A stretch of 64,000 bases of DNA from Rufibacter sp. LB8. Its GTDB lineage: Bacteria; Bacteroidota; Bacteroidia; Cytophagales; Hymenobacteraceae. Position numbers and translations under genes: made by a program. The notes under the pieces were generated by a model. The model was given only the letters and a program-made list of their open reading frames with translations, ran no database searches and was not told where the DNA came from. Positions 8,858 through 16,610 of the stretch are shown piece by piece. Each line of letters opens with the position of its first letter. The stretch's first letter is position 1. The stretch is from the NCBI RefSeq assembly GCF_014876185.1, contig NZ_JADALJ010000001.1, positions 1,116,001-1,180,000 on the forward strand, written 5' to 3'.

Positions 8858-9253
8858 ATGGTACGAAATACGAGGTTGCGCACGCCTATCTGGGCACTTT
8901 TACTAACAGCATTTACAGCGGTTTCCTGTTCCTCAGGCCAAGACGACATTACTTTTGACTCCGGCACCTGGAAGAATGATTTAAGCGGTTGCAAAGGGCA
9001 GCGGGCAACATTGCAAAAAGACCTGGAAAACATTAGGCTACAGTTGCCGGGCCAGAAAGAAACCAAGATACGCAAGTTATTTGGTAAACCAGACGCGGAG
9101 GAACTGCTGGAAAGAAGCCAAAAAATATACGTGTATTATCTTACCCCAGGGCCCAAATGCCAACTTTCAGATAAGAACACACCTGCTACCACCCTGGCGG
9201 TTAGGTTTGATGCGTTGGGCAATGTGCGCGAGGCCAACCTTACCACCAACTAA
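8858..9253 (+). CDS. Putative lipoprotein, BamE/SmpA-like
   Basis: About 131 residues from ATG 8858 (MVRNTRLRTPIWALLL). A lipobox-like FTAVSCSSG places the Cys at about residue 24. The mature part has a spaced helix-strand pattern with IRKLFGKPDAEELLER and a final VRFDALGNVREANLTTN, resembling small outer-membrane assembly lipoproteins of the SmpA/OmlA fold (the 'LGkPd' turn). That family link is inference. An upstream in-frame ATG at 8786 would spoil the signal peptide. A hairpin follows the stop. Confidence 0.6.
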   Translation: MVRNTRLRTPIWALLLTAFTAVSCSSGQDDITFDSGTWKNDLSGCKGQRATLQKDLENIRLQLPGQKETKIRKLFGKPDAEELLERSQKIYVYYLTPGPKCQLSDKNTPATTLAVRFDALGNVREANLTTN

Positions 9254-9267
9254 TATGCTATAAAAGT

Positions 9268-9303
9268 AGAAAGCCGATCTCCCTTGCAGGAGAACGGCTT
9301 TCT
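9268..9303. terminator. Hairpin terminator between convergent genes
   Basis: Inverted repeat AGAAAGCCG...CGGCTTTCT with a partly paired centre, between two converging genes. Confidence 0.7.
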
Positions 9304-9319
9304 GGGCAAGCGTCAAGTC

Positions 9320-10030
9320 TTAGTTTTTGGTCTTTTTCTTTGACGTTTCAGTTTTGGTCTTCACTTTGTCGGCCTCAACTTTGGTCTTCCCGTTGGGGGT
9401 TTTGATTTTAGTTTCTGAAGGGCTTGACTTGTATTTCACGTTATCGGTTTTCAATTTCTCCGTACCGTCTTTTTTAATTTTCATCTCGCCGTAAGAAGAC
9501 TCCATTTTCATCTTGTCTTCTTCAATCTTCACCTTCTCGGTTTCAGTCTCCAGTTTGATTTTGTCATCCTTCATTTTCACCTCAGACTCGCTTTTCTTAG
9601 GAGCGGTGGCCGTGGTATCCATTGAAGAAGTAGGCATAGTGGTAGTATTGTTTGAAGCCGGCGCGGCAGTAGAAGTTCCTCTACCATCAAGCTCCAGATA
9701 AGCCGTGAATTGCTTAGGGGTTAGAATCTGGGCGAATTCCTCATCCATTTGCGTATTGACTTCGGCCAGCTTGGCGTCACGCATTTGAATGTCATTGGAA
9801 TTCATCCGCTCTATCTCGTTGAATCTATCCAGGCGAGCCTGGTTTAAGGATTTGATCTTTACATACTGTCCTTCATTCAACTCCAGGTCATTGTACATCT
9901 GGCGGCTCAGCTCAGTAGCACTCATGGAGAGTACAGTTCTAGAAGCTGCAGCGGTTCCGGTAAGATTGGTTTGTGCCTGGGCAGTATAAAAAGCTCCCAG
10001 CATTAAGGCAGATAAGAAAAACTTTTTCAT
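9320..10030 (-). CDS. Secreted Lys/Glu/Thr-rich protein with Spy-like N-terminus
   Basis: 236 residues from ATG 10030 (MKKFFLSALMLGAFYTAQAQ signal peptide). Residues about 35-120 form a helical domain with ELNEGQYVKIKSLNQARLDRF and AQILTPKQFTAYLE, resembling Spy/CpxP LTxxQ-type periplasmic helices. The second half is low-complexity, highly charged repeats built from units like KLETETEKVKIEEDKMKME, likely extended and possibly binding metals or polyanions. Function unknown. The 400 bases upstream are very AT-rich and gene-free. Confidence 0.65.
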   Translation of the reverse strand: MKKFFLSALMLGAFYTAQAQTNLTGTAAASRTVLSMSATELSRQMYNDLELNEGQYVKIKSLNQARLDRFNEIERMNSNDIQMRDAKLAEVNTQMDEEFAQILTPKQFTAYLELDGRGTSTAAPASNNTTTMPTSSMDTTATAPKKSESEVKMKDDKIKLETETEKVKIEEDKMKMESSYGEMKIKKDGTEKLKTDNVKYKSSPSETKIKTPNGKTKVEADKVKTKTETSKKKTKN

Positions 10031-10381
10031 GTTGTTTTGACGCTTAAAGGTTATTAACAAGTAATGCTAAATCCGATTTATATATCCTTTAACGCTTCTC
10101 CAAAATCAAGGTTATAGGAATTTTAATATTTTCTTATTTCACTACACCTAACTGTTATATTGAACAATATATTAAATAACTATATATTAAAATTTCAATT
10201 TTATTACTTTTCCAAGTTAATTACCTAATTAAACCATTAACATATAATTCAAACACTAAATCAACTTTTTAAGAATAGGATAATATTGTATTATACTTAA
10301 ATTACAGTTGCACTTAAAAGCATTATGCATATACCAATATTTATATATTGATTGTGGTTTTCAACTTTTTTCTGATAGCAT
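10031..10381. other. AT-rich intergenic region
   Basis: About 350 bases, mostly below 25% GC by eye, without a coding frame. It separates two leftward genes and probably holds the promoter of the charged secreted protein. No further element recognised. Confidence 0.5.
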
Positions 10382-10411
10382 AAAAAAACCTGGCCGCTTG
10401 GCCAGGTTTCC
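10382..10411. terminator. Rho-independent terminator
   Basis: AAACCTGGCC GCTT GGCCAGGTTT hairpin downstream of the DUF4199 gene. Confidence 0.85.
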
Positions 10412-10432
10412 TTAATATGGTTTTTTAGGAGG

Positions 10433-10897
10433 TTAATTACTCATCTTATGATCTGGGCGTTTAAAGAACTGCATGGCCAAATAACCCACGAAGGTTCCAA
10501 TCACTGACCCGAACAGGATCCACAAGATAGCCATCAAGCCAATAGAACCGCCTTCGCCGTAAGCATCATCTGCCATATAAGGATAACTCATGGCCAGATT
10601 GAACACTGAGTCTGCCAAAAGTTGGAAGATCGTAAACAAAATAGCTGCCACCAGGCCCACTACAAAGCCAACGCCTATCCCTTCCAGGTAATTGAGGTTG
10701 CCGTCTTTTTTTTGTTTATGGCTTTTAATGGCCATCACAACCCCTATGACCAGAATAATACCGGTCACAAAATGGAGCGATACGTTTTCAATCAAGCCCA
10801 GGAGCTTGATGATGACCATATAGACAATTGCTGCAATGCCCGTCATTATTCCGTAATAGGTACCAGTTTTCTGTACCGTTGTCCTACGTTGTTCCAT
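10433..10897 (-). CDS. DUF4199 membrane protein
   Basis: A 154-residue protein with four hydrophobic helices (about 13-33, 40-57, 74-98, 118-142), matching the DUF4199 family that is frequent and uncharacterised in Bacteroidota. Diagnostic features are the LNYLEGIGVGFVVGLVAAILF segment and the large fourth helix ending in AMQFFKRPD. It is an inner-membrane protein of unknown role, single gene with its own terminator. Confidence 0.8.
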   Translation of the reverse strand: MEQRRTTVQKTGTYYGIMTGIAAIVYMVIIKLLGLIENVSLHFVTGIILVIGVVMAIKSHKQKKDGNLNYLEGIGVGFVVGLVAAILFTIFQLLADSVFNLAMSYPYMADDAYGEGGSIGLMAILWILFGSVIGTFVGYLAMQFFKRPDHKMSN

Positions 10898-11160
10898 GGT
10901 TAGTTTTATTTTGTTTTTAGTTTGGTACGGTTGAAAGCGCCCTGGCTTTCTGTGTCATATACTAGATATGATTTATCATATACTTAGATAGGCGGTCTGG
11001 TGTTGTGCCCAAACCCGATTTTTTAAATTCCAGCCGCCAATTTTCTGCCCGGCAAGTGTATGGCCGCGCCGCTGAACTGATTTAAGCGTTTGATTGTCTG
11101 TAAGTAGGTTTAGTTGCCTATTGATTGCCGCCCGCGTGGGGGCCTTTCCTTTTCTTTTGG

Positions 11161-11168
11161 TAACTTTG
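11161..11168 (+). promoter_or_regulatory. Bacteroidota -7 element for the ABC-F gene
   Basis: TAACTTTG fits TAnnTTTG exactly and lies 34 bases before the ATG at 11203. No good TTG is at the usual distance, so only the -7 part is supported. Confidence 0.5.
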
Positions 11169-11202
11169 CCTTTTCCTATCATTTCAGATACAACAGCAGA
11201 GC

Positions 11203-12831
11203 ATGATCAGCACCAGTAACGTAAGCCTTAGATACGGCAAGCGCACCTTGTTTGAAGACGTCACCATTAAGTTTTCGCCGGGCAACTGTTACGGCCTCAT
11301 TGGGGCCAACGGTGCCGGCAAGTCCACTTTCCTGAAAATCCTTTCGGGGGAAATTGACCCCAATACCGGCACGGTAGACATTCCGGCCAAAGCCCGTATG
11401 GCGGTGCTCAAGCAGAACCATTATGAGTATGATGAGTTTCCGGTGCTCCAGACGGTGATCATGGGCCACAAGCGGCTGTATGAGATCATGACCGAAAAAG
11501 ACGCCATCTACGCAAAGGAAGATTTCAGCGAGGATGACGGCATGCGCGCCTCTGAGCTGGAAGCCGAATTTGCCGACATGGAAGGCTGGAATGCCGAATA
11601 CGAAGCCGGAGAATTATTGAGTGGTCTGGGCATTCAGCCTGACATGCACTACACCTTAATGAAGGACCTGGGCGGGAACGAGAAAATACGTGTGTTGCTG
11701 GCGCAGGCCTTGTTCGGTAACCCAGATATTCTGCTGCTGGATGAACCTACCAACCACCTGGACGCCGAGTCTATCATGTGGCTGGAGAACTTCCTTGATA
11801 ATTTCCAGAACACTGTGATTGTGGTTTCCCACGACCGCCACTTTCTGGATGCCGTGTGTACGCACGTGGCCGACATTGACTACAGCAAGATTCAACTGTA
11901 CGCCGGTAACTACTCGTTCTGGTATGAGTCCAGCCAACTGGCTTCTAAGCAGCGCACCGACGCCAACAAGAAAACCGATGACAAGCGCAAGGAACTGCAG
12001 GCCTTTATTGCCCGTTTCAGCGCCAACGCGTCTAAATCTAAGCAAGCTACTTCCCGCGCCAAATTGCTGGAGAAACTGACCCTGGAAGACATCAAACCGT
12101 CAAGCCGCCGGTACCCTTATATTCAGTTCAAGCAAGAACGTGAGGCCGGAAACCAGTTGCTGCAGGTGGATGAACTGGCTATGAGCCATGAAGGCGAAAC
12201 GTTGTTCAAGAACGTTTCTTTCATGGTGGACAAGAGCGACAAGATTGCGGTGATCAGCCGGAATGACCTGGCGGCCACCACGTTCTTCAAGATCATCATG
12301 GGTGAGGCGAAGCAGGACAAAGGTGAATTCAAGTGGGGCACCACCATCAGCACCGCCTATTTCCCCAAAGACAACGCTGAGTTCTTCCATACCGATGACA
12401 ACCTGGTAGATTGGCTAAGACAGTTCTCTGTGGAGAAAGACGAGAGTTTTATCAGAGGTTTCCTGGGGCGCATGTTGTTCTCCGGCGAGGAATCTTTGAA
12501 GAAAGCGAGCGTGTTGTCTGGTGGCGAGAAAGTGCGTTGTATGCTATCTCGCATGATGCTGCAGAGCGGCAACATGCTGGTGCTGGACGAACCTACCAAC
12601 CACCTTGACCTGGAATCCATCACGGCCTTGAACAACGGGCTAAAAGATTTCCAAGGGTCCCTCCTGTTCAGTTCCCATGACTTGCAATTCGTGGACACCA
12701 TTGCCAACCGCATCATTGAACTCACGCCCAACGGCATCATTGACAAGCGCATGAGCTATGATGAATACCTCACAGATGAGAGCATCAAAGAACTTCGGGC
12801 CAAAATGTACAAAGAGAAATCAATGGCCTAA
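11203..12831 (+). CDS. ABC-F family ATPase (YbiT-like)
   Basis: A 542-residue protein with two nucleotide-binding domains and no membrane segments, as in ribosome-associated ABC-F proteins. NBD1 has a normal Walker A (GANGAGKST), a variant signature DLGGNEKIRVLLAQAL and LLLDEPTNHLD. The linker (about 245-305) is charged and helical. NBD2 has LSGGEKVRCML and LVLDEPTNHLD, but its Walker A position reads ISRNDLAATTFF, with the glycines and Lys missing. That degenerate second P-loop is, as far as I recall, shared by a YbiT-like branch. Likely role: translation factor at the ribosomal E site. Drug resistance is not implied. Confidence 0.88.
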   Translation: MISTSNVSLRYGKRTLFEDVTIKFSPGNCYGLIGANGAGKSTFLKILSGEIDPNTGTVDIPAKARMAVLKQNHYEYDEFPVLQTVIMGHKRLYEIMTEKDAIYAKEDFSEDDGMRASELEAEFADMEGWNAEYEAGELLSGLGIQPDMHYTLMKDLGGNEKIRVLLAQALFGNPDILLLDEPTNHLDAESIMWLENFLDNFQNTVIVVSHDRHFLDAVCTHVADIDYSKIQLYAGNYSFWYESSQLASKQRTDANKKTDDKRKELQAFIARFSANASKSKQATSRAKLLEKLTLEDIKPSSRRYPYIQFKQEREAGNQLLQVDELAMSHEGETLFKNVSFMVDKSDKIAVISRNDLAATTFFKIIMGEAKQDKGEFKWGTTISTAYFPKDNAEFFHTDDNLVDWLRQFSVEKDESFIRGFLGRMLFSGEESLKKASVLSGGEKVRCMLSRMMLQSGNMLVLDEPTNHLDLESITALNNGLKDFQGSLLFSSHDLQFVDTIANRIIELTPNGIIDKRMSYDEYLTDESIKELRAKMYKEKSMA

Positions 12832-12840
12832 GGCTTTTGC

Positions 12841-12876
12841 GTTTTCGGGCTCATTTTCAGAAATGAGCCCGAAAAC
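12841..12876. repeat. Dispersed TTTTCGGGCTC palindrome, copy 3
   Basis: GTTTTCGGGCTCATTT arms around a TCAG centre, nine bases after the ABC-F stop codon. Confidence 0.88.
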
Positions 12877-12883
12877 AGAATTT

Positions 12884-12922
12884 AAAAGAAAGGGCGCTAC
12901 CAACGTAGCGCCTTTTCTTTTT
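12884..12922. terminator. Rho-independent terminator after the ABC-F gene
   Basis: AAAGGGCGCTAC/GTAGCGCCTTT stem with a short loop and a T tract, directly after palindrome copy 3. Confidence 0.85.
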
Positions 12923-12993
12923 GATTAGTTATTTAGGAGTTGGTTCATCTTCCCTTGCTTTTTACTGCTTTCACAAGGAAATAAACCATTTCC

Positions 12994-13029
12994 GTTTTTG
13001 GCTTCATTTTCAGAAATGAGCCCGAAAAC
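12994..13029. repeat. Dispersed palindrome, copy 4 (diverged left arm)
   Basis: Left arm GTTTTTGGCTTCATTT, right arm AAATGAGCCCGAAAAC; two changes weaken the stem. Confidence 0.75.
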
Positions 13030-13040
13030 AGGATTCTCTT

Positions 13041-13070
13041 TTGCGCACCTGGCCTAACCTGCTAACTTTA
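13041..13070 (+). promoter_or_regulatory. Bacteroidota-type promoter for the hydrolase gene
   Basis: TTG at 13041-13043, then 19 bases, then TAACTTTA at 13063-13070, close to the consensus TTG-N19-TAnnTTTG. The ATG follows 20 bases later. Confidence 0.65.
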
Positions 13071-13090
13071 CTGAAGCAACACATTCCCAT

Positions 13091-14050
13091 ATGAAAAATT
13101 ATCTGCTTTCTTTGCTTGCTTTATTTTTCCTGAATCTTCCCAACATATACGCGCAGAGTGTGGCAGAATCTGTGGGCACTTCGCTGGAACTTACCACGGC
13201 CAACGGCACACTCAAAGGCACTTTGCTACTTCCGGCTTCTTCCAAACCTGTAAAAGTGGTGCTGTTGATTTCCGGCTCTGGCCCCACCGACCGTGACGGG
13301 AACAATCCCATCATGAAAAACAACAGCTTGAAGCTGGTAGCCGAAGCACTCTATGCCCAGGGCGTGGCCACGCTGCGCTATGATAAACGTGGGATTGCTG
13401 AAAGCAAGGAGGCTGCCATTCCGGAGCAGGACCTTAGGTTTGACCACTACGTGAAAGACGCCACTGCCTGGCTCCAGAAATTGAAAACTGATAAGCGCTT
13501 CAGCAAAGTCATAGTGTTAGGCCACAGCGAAGGTTCTTTGATTGGCATGGTGGCCGCCCGTGAAGCAATGGCTGATGGTTTTATCTCGGTGGCCGGTCCG
13601 GGCCAATCTGCTGATAAAGTCATACGGCAGCAATTGCAGGCCCAACCCAAGATGGTGACCGACATGGCCCTGCCTATTCTGGACCAGCTGGTGCAAGGGA
13701 AACCGGTGGCCGAGGTGAACCCCATGTTGGCATCATTGTTCAGACCCAGCATTCAGCCCTACATCATTTCCTGGTTTCAGTATGACCCGCAAGTTGAAAT
13801 CAAGAAACTTTCTGTGCCGGTGTTGGTGGTACAAGGAACGCAGGATTTGCAGGTTACTGAGCAGGAAGCACAACTTCTCAAGGCAGCCCAGCCCAAAAGC
13901 AAATTGGCAGTGATAGAAGGCATGAACCATGTGCTCAAAGAAACCACCGCAGACAAAGCCGCCAACGCCTCTACCTATAACCAACCTGCCTTGGCCTTGG
14001 CTCCTAAATTAATGCCTGAAATCATTGGGTTTATAGCTACCGTTAAATAA
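13091..14050 (+). CDS. Secreted alpha/beta hydrolase
   Basis: 319 residues with a signal peptide (about 1-21, NIYAQ). The alpha/beta-hydrolase fold shows LLISGSGPTDRDGNNP as the oxyanion-hole strand-loop, ATLRYDKRGI, the nucleophile elbow VLGHSEGSLIG with Ser, an acid in VQGTQDLQV, and the catalytic His in IEGMNHVLKE. It acts in the periplasm, probably on esters; the substrate is unknown. Length fits the family. A terminator follows immediately. Confidence 0.85.
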   Translation: MKNYLLSLLALFFLNLPNIYAQSVAESVGTSLELTTANGTLKGTLLLPASSKPVKVVLLISGSGPTDRDGNNPIMKNNSLKLVAEALYAQGVATLRYDKRGIAESKEAAIPEQDLRFDHYVKDATAWLQKLKTDKRFSKVIVLGHSEGSLIGMVAAREAMADGFISVAGPGQSADKVIRQQLQAQPKMVTDMALPILDQLVQGKPVAEVNPMLASLFRPSIQPYIISWFQYDPQVEIKKLSVPVLVVQGTQDLQVTEQEAQLLKAAQPKSKLAVIEGMNHVLKETTADKAANASTYNQPALALAPKLMPEIIGFIATVK

Positions 14051-14064
14051 GCTTTTACCAGCCT

Positions 14065-14104
14065 AAAAAAGAAAGGGCGCCAATAAATGGCGCCCTTTCT
14101 TTTT
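14065..14104. terminator. Rho-independent terminator
   Basis: GAAAGGGCGCCA/TGGCGCCCTTTC stem with an A run before and T run after; shared by the hydrolase gene and the convergent small membrane protein genes. Confidence 0.9.
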
Positions 14105-14147
14105 ATCTACTTAAAGGCGAAAACTTCGCCCTTGAAAACAATATAAC

Positions 14148-14300
14148 TTAGGCTCGTCTTATCAAACGTAACAACACCGCAATCACGGCAATTACCAATA
14201 AAACGTGAATGATGCCTCCTACCTGGTCACCGAATCCTAAGAAACCGATTAACCAAACGATCACCAATACTACCGCGATGATATACAATAAATTTCCCAT
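14148..14300 (-). CDS. Tiny membrane protein, lmo0937-like, paralogue A
   Basis: 50 residues, MGNLLYIIAVVLVIVWLIGF then GFGDQVGGIIHVLLVIAVIAVLLRLIRRA: two membrane helices joined by a GDQVGG turn. This is the pattern of the lmo0937 family of short, stress-associated membrane proteins. It differs from the neighbouring copy at only two residues (V/I and R/K). The two genes are tandem, 50 bases apart. Confidence 0.75.
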   Translation of the reverse strand: MGNLLYIIAVVLVIVWLIGFLGFGDQVGGIIHVLLVIAVIAVLLRLIRRA

Positions 14301-14350
14301 AGTCTTATTTTTTAGCTGTTCTTAAAACAGGTGAAACAAAAGGTAAGGAG

Positions 14351-14503
14351 CTACGCTCGTCTGATCAGTTTCAGCAATACCGCAATCACGGCAATTACCA
14401 ATAACACGTGGATGATGCCACCTACTTGATCTCCGAATCCTAAGAATCCGATTAGCCAGATTATCACCAGCACTACCGCGATGATATACAATAAATTTCC
14501 CAT
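14351..14503 (-). CDS. Tiny membrane protein, lmo0937-like, paralogue B
   Basis: 50 residues from ATG 14503 (MGNLLYIIAVVLVIIWLIGF). It has the same two-helix layout as paralogue A and near-identical DNA, so it is a recent tandem duplication. A longer in-frame start at 14533 would add a polar leader lacking in the other copy, so the ATG at 14503 is preferred. Confidence 0.78.
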   Translation of the reverse strand: MGNLLYIIAVVLVIIWLIGFLGFGDQVGGIIHVLLVIAVIAVLLKLIRRA

Positions 14504-14683
14504 AGTTTTAGTTGTGTTAGGTTTAGGTTTCATTCCATCACAGTTCCCAAAAAAGGCGCTGTTTATGAATTTTTAGCTTGTACGCAAGAATATTTCAAAA
14601 GATTTATATAGCCATTAAAATATAGGGAATCCAATTATGTCCAGGGCCTTTGCTTTGCCTGAAAAGTGGCTAACAGACATTTG

Positions 14684-14713
14684 TTGCGGTCACAGAGATT
14701 TGTTTTAGCTTTG
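14684..14713 (+). promoter_or_regulatory. Bacteroidota-type promoter for the 3-hydroxyacyl-CoA dehydrogenase gene
   Basis: TTG at 14684-14686, 19-base spacer, TAGCTTTG at 14706-14713: an exact match to TTG-N19-TAnnTTTG. The ATG is 25 bases downstream. Confidence 0.75.
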
Positions 14714-14738
14714 TACTTTCACACTACATTTCAACGCT

Positions 14739-15626
14739 ATGAATATAACTGTAATAGGATCTGGCACCATGGGCAACGGCATTGCCCACGTGTTCGCGCA
14801 GCATAATTTCAAAGTTTCTTTAGTAGATATTTCGCAGGAGTCATTGACCCGCGCGCTGGGCACCATTTCCAAAAACCTGGACCGCATGGTCTCCAAAGGC
14901 ACCGTGACCGAAGACCAGAAAACCCAGACCCTGGGCAACATCAGCACCTTCACAGATTTAAAAGAAGGCGTACAGGATGCAGACCTGGTGATTGAAGCCG
15001 CCACCGAGAACGTGGACATTAAACTGGACCTGTTCCGGAAACTGGAGGAATTCACCAAGCCGTCTTGTATTCTGTCCAGCAACACCTCCTCCATCTCCAT
15101 CACCAAGATTGCCTCGGTGACCAACCGGCCCGACAAAGTGATAGGCATGCACTTCATGAACCCGGTGCCGGTGATGAAACTGGTGGAAGTGATCAGGGGC
15201 TATTCTACCTCAGATGAAGTCACGCACCAGATTCTGGACCTGTCCAGGCAGCTAGGAAAAATACCGGCAGAGGCGAATGATTACCCTGGTTTTGTGGCTA
15301 ATAGAATCTTGATGCCGATGATCAACGAAGCTATCTATTCCCTGTTTGAAGGCGTGGCTGGCGTGGAGGAGATTGACACCATCATGAAACTGGGCATGGC
15401 CCACCCCATGGGTCCGTTGCAGCTCGCCGACTTTATTGGCTTAGACGTGTGCCTTTCCATCTTGCGCGTGCTGCATGACGGTTTCGGGAACCCCAAATAC
15501 GCGCCTTGCCCGTTGCTGGTGAACATGGTACAGGCCGGTCACAAAGGAGTGAAATCTGGCCAGGGCTTTTACAGTTACACCCACGGCACCAAAGACCTGG
15601 TTGTAGCAGACTCATTTAAGAAATAA
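14739..15626 (+). CDS. 3-hydroxybutyryl-CoA dehydrogenase
   Basis: A 295-residue NAD-dependent short 3-hydroxyacyl-CoA dehydrogenase. The N-terminal Rossmann motif is VIGSGTMGNGIAHVFA. The catalytic region is SNTSSISITKIA and GMHFMNPVPVMKLVEVI with His in GMHF. The C-terminal domain holds GFVANRILMPMINEA and DTIMKLGMAHPMGPLQLADFIGLD. It oxidises 3-hydroxybutyryl-CoA or similar to the acetoacetyl form in short-chain fatty acid metabolism. Single gene with its own promoter and terminator. Confidence 0.93.
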   Translation: MNITVIGSGTMGNGIAHVFAQHNFKVSLVDISQESLTRALGTISKNLDRMVSKGTVTEDQKTQTLGNISTFTDLKEGVQDADLVIEAATENVDIKLDLFRKLEEFTKPSCILSSNTSSISITKIASVTNRPDKVIGMHFMNPVPVMKLVEVIRGYSTSDEVTHQILDLSRQLGKIPAEANDYPGFVANRILMPMINEAIYSLFEGVAGVEEIDTIMKLGMAHPMGPLQLADFIGLDVCLSILRVLHDGFGNPKYAPCPLLVNMVQAGHKGVKSGQGFYSYTHGTKDLVVADSFKK

Positions 15627-15630
15627 TTTT

Positions 15631-15670
15631 CCGTTTTCGGGCTCAATTTCAGAAATGAACCCGAAAACGG
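15631..15670. repeat. Dispersed TTTTCGGGCTC palindrome, copy 5
   Basis: CCGTTTTCGGGCTCAATTT arm with one mismatch to the right arm, directly after the dehydrogenase stop. Confidence 0.85.
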
Positions 15671-15676
15671 GAATTC

Positions 15677-15723
15677 AAAAAAACAGAAGCGCCGGTAAAA
15701 AATTACCGGCGCTTCTGTTTTTT
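15677..15723. terminator. Bidirectional terminator
   Basis: ACAGAAGCGCCGGTAA/TTACCGGCGCTTCTGT stem flanked by A and T runs, between the convergent dehydrogenase and dapD genes. Confidence 0.92.
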
Positions 15724-15746
15724 GCTTCATTTGGAAAATGGAGCCC

Positions 15747-16565
15747 TTAAACGGCTACTTCGTTTTCCCGCAAGGCATCGTTTAAAGACGTTTTCAAGTC
15801 AGTGCTTTCCTTGCGTTGGCCAATGATCAAGGCGCAGGGCACCTGGTAAGAACCGGCCGGGAATTCCTTGGTGTATGAACCCGGAATCACTACTGAACGC
15901 GGTGGCACGTAGCCTCTGTATTCCTTGGGTTCTGCGCCAGTCACGTCAATGATTTTGGTACTACCCGTGATGCAGACGTTGGCGCCAATCACGGCTTCTT
16001 TCCCAATATGGCAGCCTTCCACCAAAATGCTACGTGAACCAATGAACGCCCCGTCTTCCACAATCACCGGAGCGGCCTGCACGGGTTCCAACACTCCACC
16101 TAAGCCCACGCCGCCGCTTAAATGCACGTGCTTGCCCACTTGCGCACAAGAGCCCACGGTGGCCCAGGTGTCTACCATGGTGCCCTCGTCTACGTATGCG
16201 CCAATGTTGGTGTAAGAAGGCATCAAAATCACGCCTTTGGCCAGGAAAGAACCGTACCGCGCCACCGCCTGGGGCACCACACGCACGCCCAGCGCAGCGA
16301 AGTTCTTTTTCAAGGGAATCTTGTCATGGAACTCAAACGGACCGGCTTCAATGGTTTCCATCTGCTGGATGGGGAAATACATGAGCACCGCTTTCTTTAC
16401 CCACTCGTTCACTTGCCATTTCTCGCCGCCCGTTGGTTCTGCCACGCGCAACTGGCCCAGGTCCAGCAGGCGCACCACTTCCCGGATGGCCTCCTGCGTG
16501 TGCGCTTGCTGCAACAGGGTTCTGTCGGTCCAGGCGGCTTCTATAGATTCTATTAGGTTGTTCAT
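15747..16565 (-). CDS. dapD: Tetrahydrodipicolinate N-succinyltransferase
   Basis: A 272-residue DapD, which transfers succinyl from succinyl-CoA to tetrahydrodipicolinate in lysine and meso-diaminopimelate synthesis. The left-handed beta-helix is seen as hexapeptide repeats (VIVEDGAFIGSRSILVEGCHIGKEAVIGANV is their core). Conserved family motifs are SYTNIGAYVDEGTMVDTWATVGSCAQ and GGVGLGGVLEPVQA. Length is standard. A -7 like element (TAATTTTG, complement of 16590-16597) lies upstream. It is divergent from the glycosyltransferase gene. Confidence 0.96.
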   Translation of the reverse strand: MNNLIESIEAAWTDRTLLQQAHTQEAIREVVRLLDLGQLRVAEPTGGEKWQVNEWVKKAVLMYFPIQQMETIEAGPFEFHDKIPLKKNFAALGVRVVPQAVARYGSFLAKGVILMPSYTNIGAYVDEGTMVDTWATVGSCAQVGKHVHLSGGVGLGGVLEPVQAAPVIVEDGAFIGSRSILVEGCHIGKEAVIGANVCITGSTKIIDVTGAEPKEYRGYVPPRSVVIPGSYTKEFPAGSYQVPCALIIGQRKESTDLKTSLNDALRENEVAV

Positions 16566-16610
16566 GCTGTCTTATGAAAAGATAAAGGCCAAAATTATTA
16601 AATTACATCC

